Assembly (NCBI GenBank): GCA_002319915.1
Contig: DCFQ01000102.1
Span: 1,438-33,081, forward strand
Direction: 5' to 3'
Source of the DNA: Bacteroidales bacterium UBA1800
GTDB lineage: Bacteria; Bacteroidota; Bacteroidia; Bacteroidales; VadinHA17
Length of the DNA: 31,644 nt
How positions within the stretch are numbered: position 1 is the stretch's first letter; each line of letters starts with the position of its first letter. The position numbers and the translations under genes were made by a program. This document shows positions 17,170-22,887 of this stretch, piece after piece. The notes under the pieces were generated by a model that worked only from the letters and a program-made list of their open reading frames with translations, searched no databases and was not told the DNA's origin.

Positions 17170-18246
17170 ATGTACAGGATAATAAAAACAGTTCCCAGAT
17201 GCATCTTCGGGAAAGGCAGCTTGGATCAGCTGGATGAAATACTTAAACCGTTCAGGAGCGGTCCTGATAATGGGATAGTCTTCATGGCGGATGATTATTT
17301 CCGGGACAAGCCTCTTTCCGGCAGGATCCCGGCCGGGAAGCATGACATGCTCCTCTGGATCAACGTAGATGATGAGCCCAAGACATCTGTTGTCGATAAT
17401 TTACGTGACCGGATCCTTTCGGAAAGTGGTTTCGTTCCTGCAGCCGTCGTCGGAATAGGCGGCGGAAGCATTATGGATTATGCAAAAGCTGTTTCCGTCA
17501 TGATCACCAACAGCGGTTCCTCGGTATTGTACCAGGGGCTTAACCTGGCTAAGAACCCTGCGGTTTTTCATATCGGGATTCCTACCTTGTCGGGCACCGG
17601 AGCGGAAGTCTCAATGACAGCTGTGCTTACGGGTCCGGAAAAGAAGCTTGGCATCAAGGGCGAATTCACACCGTTCGATCTTGTTGTCCTCGATCCGGAA
17701 CTGATCCGTGACGCCCCGGCAAATCAGCGTTTTTATACAGGCATGGATGCATATATTCACAATGTGGAGTCGCTGTGCGGGACAAGCAGGAACTGCATGA
17801 GCGATTCATACGCTCACCAGTCGCAGGTCTTATGCAGGGAAGCTTTCCTTGGCACCGGTCTGAGCCGTGAAGAGGCCGACGAAAAGCTGATGATCGCCTC
17901 CTGGTTCGGCGGACTGAGCATCGGGTTCAGTGAGGTGGGTGTTTGCCATGCACTGTCATACGGGCTCTCTTATGTGCTCGGCTACCACCACGGAATCGCC
18001 AACTGCATAGCATTCAACCAGCTCGAAGATGTTTACGGGAAAGATACTGATGACTTCCACAGGATGATTGAGATCCATAAGATCGATATCCCCCACAATA
18101 TTTCAAAAGGATTCACCGATAACCAGCTTCTCCACATGGCAGAGGTTTCAATTAAGCTTGATCATATGTGGAAACATGCTTACGGGCCAGAGTGGCGGAA
18201 TGTGGTATCAATAGACAAGATCGTCGGCTGGTTCCGGAAAATGTAG
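17170..18246 (+). CDS. kdnB: KdnB: 3-deoxy-octulosonate 8-oxidase, iron-type alcohol dehydrogenase
   Basis: Group III alcohol dehydrogenase of 358 residues, the short length of KdnB, which oxidises the C8 hydroxyl of Kdo to the aldehyde for KdnA. Cofactor-binding segments GIGGGSIMDYAKAVS (about 96-110) and GIPTLSGTGAEVSMTAV (about 136-152) are clear. All four metal ligands are seen: Asp193 and His197 in GMDAYIHNVESL, His260 in GVCHALSYGLS, His274 in GYHHG. In this it differs from the other dehydrogenase in the window, which has Gln at the second ligand. It follows kdnA by 13 bases and probably shares its transcript. After the stop comes a 3 x 20-base repeat. Confidence 0.87.
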   Translation: MYRIIKTVPRCIFGKGSLDQLDEILKPFRSGPDNGIVFMADDYFRDKPLSGRIPAGKHDMLLWINVDDEPKTSVVDNLRDRILSESGFVPAAVVGIGGGSIMDYAKAVSVMITNSGSSVLYQGLNLAKNPAVFHIGIPTLSGTGAEVSMTAVLTGPEKKLGIKGEFTPFDLVVLDPELIRDAPANQRFYTGMDAYIHNVESLCGTSRNCMSDSYAHQSQVLCREAFLGTGLSREEADEKLMIASWFGGLSIGFSEVGVCHALSYGLSYVLGYHHGIANCIAFNQLEDVYGKDTDDFHRMIEIHKIDIPHNISKGFTDNQLLHMAEVSIKLDHMWKHAYGPEWRNVVSIDKIVGWFRKM

Positions 18247-18254
18247 GCCCGTGG

Positions 18255-18314
18255 CTTCTCAGTGCTCTCTGTGTCTTCTCAGTGCTCTCCGTGTCTTCTC
18301 AGTGCTCTCCGTGC
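18255..18314. repeat. Three tandem copies of a 20-base CTCTGTG-type repeat
   Basis: Units 18255-18274, 18275-18294 and 18295-18314, consensus CTTCTCAGTGCTCTCCGTGT, with one or two changes between units. No spacers, so not CRISPR. It fills the gap between the converging kdnB and KdsC-like genes, nine bases after the kdnB stop. Confidence 0.9.
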
Positions 18315-18350
18315 CAGTTCTTAAAAGGATCTATACCACACTTCCACCAT

Positions 18351-19022
18351 CTAAAACATAATGCTTTTAGTAGCTATTTCATTCCTTGCCTTCTGGTATT
18401 CCTCATAAATCCCGGTAAACCTTGACCTCGCCTCGACTGTCTGGTTATAATTCCCGTTGAGCCCGGTCAGCAGCTCGCATATTTCCCTCACAGCGTGGCA
18501 CCCGGCAGATGATCCCGAAATGTAGCTGGCAATGTTATTCGTTCTTACATAATTGAATAACAAAGGATTGGATCTGTTATTCACAAAGAATGAGAGTTTG
18601 CATTTCATTGCAACCTCGATATCGATTATATCATCGAAAAAGAAGGCAGCTTCATCAGGAGTGATCCTGAAATTCTCGTTTATGCTTTCGAGTGCTGATC
18701 TCTTGTTCTTCAGGTTCATAAAGATCCCGTCAAAATGTTCCCGCTTTGAGAAATCAAGTGCGGTCTGGTTGTTCATCCCCGTAATGATAAACAACAGGGG
18801 TATATGCCCATACCTCAGGTAATAGCTGAATCTGAGCATGTTAATGCCCATTGAATCTATCTCGGAATAGGGACTCCCGGTTTCACCCGTTTTCACCCCG
18901 CTGTTGAAGACTCCGTCCCAGTCGAAGATGAAAACCCTGATGCCGGCCAGGCTGGCTTCGATCTGCTTTGCCGGGGTGATGAATATCCCCCCGAGGTCTT
19001 TGAAGATGTTTTCTATATCCAT
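18351..19022 (-). CDS. KdsC-like HAD phosphatase
   Basis: HAD-superfamily phosphatase of 223 residues, C0-type like KdsC, which turns Kdo 8-phosphate into Kdo. Motif I is FDWDGVF with Asp34 and Asp36; motif II Thr81 in FIITGMN; motif III probably Lys107 in NLKNKRSALE; motif IV Asp130-Asp131 in FFFDDIID. The late block GCHAVREICELLTG matches the GAVREVCDLLL end of E. coli KdsC. Differences from KdsC: about 25 extra residues at each end, Trp in the DxD motif, and Phe-Phe in place of the VGDD glycine. Its start overlaps the upstream aldolase-CBS gene by 10 bases, so the two are translationally linked. Substrate inferred from the neighbours. Confidence 0.75.
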   Translation of the reverse strand: MDIENIFKDLGGIFITPAKQIEASLAGIRVFIFDWDGVFNSGVKTGETGSPYSEIDSMGINMLRFSYYLRYGHIPLLFIITGMNNQTALDFSKREHFDGIFMNLKNKRSALESINENFRITPDEAAFFFDDIIDIEVAMKCKLSFFVNNRSNPLLFNYVRTNNIASYISGSSAGCHAVREICELLTGLNGNYNQTVEARSRFTGIYEEYQKARNEIATKSIMF

Positions 19023-20029
19023 TTTATTAGGTCCTGAATATCGACTAGTCCTTTTGGCTTCTGGTTTTCAGTGACTACCAGGTTGTCTACTTCCCTGGTC
19101 CGGAACACTTCGATCACATCTGAAAGGCAGCAATTGCTATCCACCGATACAGGGGAATTCCGCTTCAGTTCGGAGAATCTCTTATGAAGTATGTCACCGT
19201 GGTTTGCCTTGATAGATCTCCTGAGATCCCCGTCGGTGAAGATCCTGTAAATTTCACCCTTATCATCGAGGATGATCACCGCCCCGATCCTGGATTCGGT
19301 CATCAGCATAAGTCCGTCGAGCACCGATGCATTGTAATTGAGAAAGACCTTCTCATCGATTAAGAGGTCCGAAGCCTTCATTGTAAGCATTTCATTGTGC
19401 TCGGTGAATTGCTGGATTCCAAGCTGGGTAAAATGATTCTGCGGAAGCTGCTTCATGATATTCCATGGAATGGTGCAGGCATGGGCACCGGTATTAAGGG
19501 CATCCTTCACATGTTCGATATTCCTCACAGACGAAAACATGATCCTTGTCGGATAGTTGTATTTTTCCACGGTGTTCACGCACTGTTCGACGAGCTTAAG
19601 TGCATCCTGCCCCTGATCCTGAAGCCTTCCGACCAGCAGGCAGACATACGTGGCCCCTGCACAGAATCCCATATAAGCCTGCTGAAGTGTATAAACAAGA
19701 TGGATATTCACCTTTATCCCTTTTTCGATCAAGCCCTTGCATGCTTTCACGCCTTCGATGGAAACCGGGGTTTTAAAGACTGTCCTTTCCTTGTCGAGCC
19801 CCAGGTCCAGGATCCTCTGTGCCTCTCCTATGATCCTTTCAGAGCTATCCCCCATGGCTTCGACATGAAGCAGCTTTACCATTTTCGACAACTCTGCAAT
19901 GGTCGAATCAACATCTTTTATTCCTTCCCTGTGCATGAAAGTAGGAGTGGTCGTAAGCCCGGCCAGGAACCCGAGCCGGTTTGCTTCACGCACCTCCTCA
20001 ATCTTAATAGAATCGAGATAAAGTTCCAT
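19013..20029 (-). CDS. Transaldolase-family aldolase fused to a CBS pair
   Basis: Fusion protein of 338 residues. Residues 1-212 are a small transaldolase / fructose-6-phosphate aldolase (TalC/FSA) barrel: MELYLD with Asp6, the Schiff-base Lys86 in VFKTPVS, Arg135 in LLVGRLQDQG and Ser166/167. Two active-site positions differ from FSA: the TTNPS loop is TTTPT (Thr28 for Asn) and Gln59 is Glu57. Residues about 216-338 are two CBS motifs; the first contains RIFTDGDLRRSI (263-273), almost the same as the GIFTDGDLRRAL of arabinose-5-phosphate isomerase KdsD. It sits between kdsA (11-base gap) and the KdsC-like gene (10-base overlap). FSA-type enzymes can join glycolaldehyde and glyceraldehyde-3-phosphate to arabinose 5-phosphate, the KdsA acceptor; this role is inference. 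Confidence 0.85.
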   Translation of the reverse strand: MELYLDSIKIEEVREANRLGFLAGLTTTPTFMHREGIKDVDSTIAELSKMVKLLHVEAMGDSSERIIGEAQRILDLGLDKERTVFKTPVSIEGVKACKGLIEKGIKVNIHLVYTLQQAYMGFCAGATYVCLLVGRLQDQGQDALKLVEQCVNTVEKYNYPTRIMFSSVRNIEHVKDALNTGAHACTIPWNIMKQLPQNHFTQLGIQQFTEHNEMLTMKASDLLIDEKVFLNYNASVLDGLMLMTESRIGAVIILDDKGEIYRIFTDGDLRRSIKANHGDILHKRFSELKRNSPVSVDSNCCLSDVIEVFRTREVDNLVVTENQKPKGLVDIQDLIKWI

Positions 20030-20040
20030 GGCAATAGTTA

Positions 20041-20871
20041 TTAATTTGAACGGTATTTCCTTTCGATATAATGAAGTTCGATCAGAGGCTTGATGAATTC
20101 CTCGAGCGCACTAAGCTTGAGCTGGCTTGCAGCGTCACATTTTGCAGTTTGCGGATCCGGGTGGACCTCTATGAATATCCCGTCAACTCCAGCGGCGACA
20201 CCCGCACGCGAGAGAACAGGCAGGTATTCCCTCATCCCCCCAGCAGGATCGGAGCTGGGAATCCCATACTTCCTGATGCTGTGTGTGATATCAAACACAA
20301 CCGGGTACCCGAATTTCCTCATCTCATGAAAGCTCCTGGGATCAACAACAAGGTCGTTATACCCGAAAGTATAGCCCCTTTCGGTCAGGATTATGTTGTG
20401 GTTTCCCTGGGATTCGATCTTTTTTACCGGCTTCCCCATGTTTTCAGGTGAAATGAACTGGCCGTGTTTCAGGTTGATCGCTTTATTGGTCCTGGCTGCC
20501 TCGACGACCAGCAGGGTCTGCATGCACAGGTAAGCCGGGATCTGAATAATATCCAGGACTTTGACCGCTTCCGGTATTTGCTCCGGGTAATGAATATCTG
20601 ACAGAACTGGCAGGCCGAACAGGCGTTTTATCTTTTCGAGCATTTTTAAGCCTTCCGTCAGGCCGGGCCCGGCAAAGAAATCAACTGAACTCCTGTTGTC
20701 CTTCATAAATGACGACTTATAAACAACAGGAATATCAAGCTTCTCCGAAACCTTTTTTAGAGCTTCGCCGGTTTTCAGCATAATGAATTCTTCTTCAATT
20801 ACGCAAGGGCCGGCAATGAGAAAAAACTTCTCGTCATTTAAAAGAAAGTCCCCCACCTGAATACTTTGCAT
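20041..20871 (-). CDS. kdsA: KdsA-like 3-deoxy-8-phosphooctulonate synthase
   Basis: Kdo-8-phosphate synthase family, 276 residues, joining phosphoenolpyruvate and arabinose 5-phosphate. The ATG at 20871 (MQSIQVGDF) gives the normal length; the ORF continues 15 codons upstream without support. It belongs to the metal-dependent type: Cys23 in IAGPCVIE plus His197, Glu235 and Asp246. Usually conserved blocks are changed: KANRSS is KDNRSS (57-62), FLCRQTDL is YLCMQTLL (114-121), and NxKKGQF is NLKHGQF (133-139). The PEP-side motifs TERGYTFGYNDLVVD and AGGMREY are intact. First gene of the leftward unit with the aldolase-CBS and HAD genes. Family sure; the acceptor sugar could differ from arabinose 5-phosphate. 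Confidence 0.88.
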   Translation of the reverse strand: MQSIQVGDFLLNDEKFFLIAGPCVIEEEFIMLKTGEALKKVSEKLDIPVVYKSSFMKDNRSSVDFFAGPGLTEGLKMLEKIKRLFGLPVLSDIHYPEQIPEAVKVLDIIQIPAYLCMQTLLVVEAARTNKAINLKHGQFISPENMGKPVKKIESQGNHNIILTERGYTFGYNDLVVDPRSFHEMRKFGYPVVFDITHSIRKYGIPSSDPAGGMREYLPVLSRAGVAAGVDGIFIEVHPDPQTAKCDAASQLKLSALEEFIKPLIELHYIERKYRSN

Positions 20872-20945
20872 AGGAATTGCTAGGTTTAGTAAACGCCAAC
20901 ACCACGAAGGAATCAACGAAAGGATCTTTCCAACTTATGCTGGAC

Positions 20946-20953
20946 TAAAGTTA
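20946..20953 (-). promoter_or_regulatory. Possible -7 element of the kdsA unit
   Basis: Leftward TAACTTTA, the same octamer as in the kdnA promoter, 74 bases before the kdsA ATG. No TTG at the expected distance is seen, so support is partial. Confidence 0.33.
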
Positions 20954-21078
20954 CTAGATTTTAGACAAACCATATGAAACAAATGTTTTAAGATTTGGCC
21001 GGATTAAATTGTTATTTTTTTCACAATACAATTTTACCTGGATCCCGTGGGGAATTATTTTTTTTAACCCTTTTCCTG

Positions 21079-21086
21079 TATCTTTA
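21079..21086 (+). promoter_or_regulatory. Possible -7 element of the receptor operon
   Basis: TATCTTTA, one mismatch from TAnnTTTG, 38 bases before the start codon at 21125. A -33 TTG is not evident. Confidence 0.38.
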
Positions 21087-21124
21087 AAGGGTCGTAAATT
21101 ACCCGCCTTTTAACTTATAATCCG

Positions 21125-22066
21125 ATGAAAACCCGAAGAACGTTTATCCGTCAGTCGCTTATTGGAGCAGGCACGCTGATGATTGGGGCATCCATGAGGC
21201 CTTTCATTTCTGAAGACAGTGATATTAAATTCTCACTTGCCGAATGGTCCTTCCATCGGGAAATTGAAGCCGGCAAGCTTGATCATCTCGATTTTCCCGT
21301 AAAGGCGAAGAAAGAATTCGGGATCTCGGCGGTCGAATATGTAAACGGGTTTTTTGGTGGTAAAAAGATGGATTTCAGGAAAGCTGCCGTGAATTCCGCA
21401 TACCTTGGCGAATTACTTAAACGAAGTAAAGATGCCGGCGTCTTCAATCACCTGCTGATGTGCGACGATGAGGGTCCGTTGTCGACCGTTGTTGAAAAAG
21501 AAAGGCTTGCAGCGGTCGAAAACCACAAAAAATGGATCGATGCCGCCAAATTCCTGGGTTGCCTGACGATCAGGGTCAACCTCCATGGGGATGGTGATCC
21601 GGATGGCCGGAAGAAAGCATCTATCGACTCGCTGGGACGGCTCGGGGAAATGGCAGGAAAGTCCGGGCTGAACGTGGTGGTCGAAAACCACGGCAGCGTA
21701 ACTTCCGACGCTAACTGGCTGGTGGATGTCATGAAGCAGGTAGGGCGCAGGAACGTCGGGACCCTGCCGGATTTCGGCAATTTCTGTATCTCCCAGCCCT
21801 GGGGGACCATCCAGGACGGATGTGACAACATGTACGACATTTACAAGGGAGTTGAACAGCTGCTTCCGTTTGCCAAGGGAGTCAGCGCAAAAACATATGA
21901 TTTCGATTCAAACGGCGAACAACCCAAGCTTGATTATAAGCGGCTTATCACGATTGTGAAAACATCCGGATTTAAAGGTTATATGGGGATAGAATTTGAG
22001 GGTAACACCCAGCCTGAGGATGAGGGAGTACGCAAAACCAGGGCCCTTATCGAAAAATTCCTTTAA
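21125..22066 (+). CDS. Exported sugar phosphate isomerase/epimerase-fold protein
   Basis: Xylose isomerase-like TIM-barrel protein of 313 residues with a twin-arginine-like signal (MKTRRTFIRQSLIGAGTLMIGA). Likely metal-site segments are VEYVNGFFGGKK (about 78-89), VVVENHGSV (about 186-194, Glu and His), GTLPDFGNF (about 216-224) and GYMGIEFEG (about 284-292, Glu). It is shorter than the similar exported protein at 14617 and lacks its proline insert. It is the first gene of a packed set leading to the TonB-dependent receptor, 17 bases before the next start. Substrate unknown; a keto-sugar or inositol is more likely than a sugar phosphate because the protein is exported. Confidence 0.8.
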   Translation: MKTRRTFIRQSLIGAGTLMIGASMRPFISEDSDIKFSLAEWSFHREIEAGKLDHLDFPVKAKKEFGISAVEYVNGFFGGKKMDFRKAAVNSAYLGELLKRSKDAGVFNHLLMCDDEGPLSTVVEKERLAAVENHKKWIDAAKFLGCLTIRVNLHGDGDPDGRKKASIDSLGRLGEMAGKSGLNVVVENHGSVTSDANWLVDVMKQVGRRNVGTLPDFGNFCISQPWGTIQDGCDNMYDIYKGVEQLLPFAKGVSAKTYDFDSNGEQPKLDYKRLITIVKTSGFKGYMGIEFEGNTQPEDEGVRKTRALIEKFL

Positions 22067-22083
22067 TCTCAGCTGAAAATCCT

Positions 22084-22887
22084 TTGGACCAAAATAATAC
22101 CAATCAGCATTTCCTAAGATCGTGCAGTCCGCAGAAAGTTCCCGTTGTACGGAGCATTGAACTGATCCAATCGCTGGTTCTGATCTTTCTGATTCTGCTT
22201 TGCAGCTCATTCCCGGTGAGCGGATTCCCGCTTAAGGGGCCGGCACCTGTTCCAGGCCTCAGCCAGGGGTCGGATTCTGTCCCGGATTATCAATCCCTTT
22301 ACAATGGGAGGATATGGCAAAATCCATGGTACATGATCAGGGGAGACCAATTCCTCTTTTCAAATACCTTCCTTCCGGGATCGCTCACTATGAGAGGAAG
22401 GACCTATACCGCGCTGAGCCTTAAATACGATATTATGAACGACGAAGTCCTGATTCCCTTCTATTCGGGCGGGATCATGCAGGTCAACAAGGAAATGGTC
22501 GACAGCTTTTCCATTGTTTTCTCGGGGAAGAAGTACCGGTTTGTCAACCTGCCACCCGATTCGTCAGGCGGACACGGCGGTTATTTCAACGTCCTGCACG
22601 AAGGCAGGACTGGCTTGATGGTAAAACACATAAAGAAGATTGAAAAGCTCTCGGTTGAAGGGAAGTATGACGGTTTCTATGAAATAAGTAAAACATATAT
22701 CCAGAAGGACGGGCAGATTCACCTGATCAGGAACCTCAACGATGCCCTGAGACTTGTACCCGACAAAAAAGCTGCAAGGGAGTTCATGAGATTGAATCAT
22801 ATCGGGATAATGAACAGTGATCCGGAAAGTTATATTCCCCTCACGGAATTCATTGACAGGTTGGCTGCTAAAACAAAGGATCAATGA
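22084..22887 (+). CDS. Unrecognised secreted protein preceding the TonB receptor
   Basis: No family recognised. 267 residues from a TTG at 22084, the only plausible start before the signal sequence because no in-frame ATG lies close upstream or ahead of the hydrophobic run. A transmembrane or signal stretch (IQSLVLIFLILLCSSFPVSGF, about residues 28-48) is followed by a compact, tyrosine-rich domain with FYSGGIMQVNKEMVDSFSI, an SSGGHGGYF motif, and a charged helical end (EISKTYIQKDGQ..., KKAAREFMRLNHIG). Its stop overlaps the receptor start as ATGA, so translation is coupled. It probably assists or is exported with the receptor system. Confidence 0.7.
   Translation: MDQNNTNQHFLRSCSPQKVPVVRSIELIQSLVLIFLILLCSSFPVSGFPLKGPAPVPGLSQGSDSVPDYQSLYNGRIWQNPWYMIRGDQFLFSNTFLPGSLTMRGRTYTALSLKYDIMNDEVLIPFYSGGIMQVNKEMVDSFSIVFSGKKYRFVNLPPDSSGGHGGYFNVLHEGRTGLMVKHIKKIEKLSVEGKYDGFYEISKTYIQKDGQIHLIRNLNDALRLVPDKKAAREFMRLNHIGIMNSDPESYIPLTEFIDRLAAKTKDQ

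Noticed and set aside
17170..18246. General butanol/propanediol dehydrogenase instead of KdnB
   Set aside because: The short 358-residue length and the position right after a KdnA homologue favour KdnB.
18255..18314. CRISPR array
   Set aside because: Units abut with no spacers, only three copies, and no cas genes are present.
19397..20044. 215-residue open frame opposite the aldolase-CBS gene
   Set aside because: It is an exact antisense shadow of a well-supported gene, with no recognisable domain.
21001..21124. Riboswitch before the receptor operon
   Set aside because: The T-rich leader shows no conserved riboswitch core that I can recognise.
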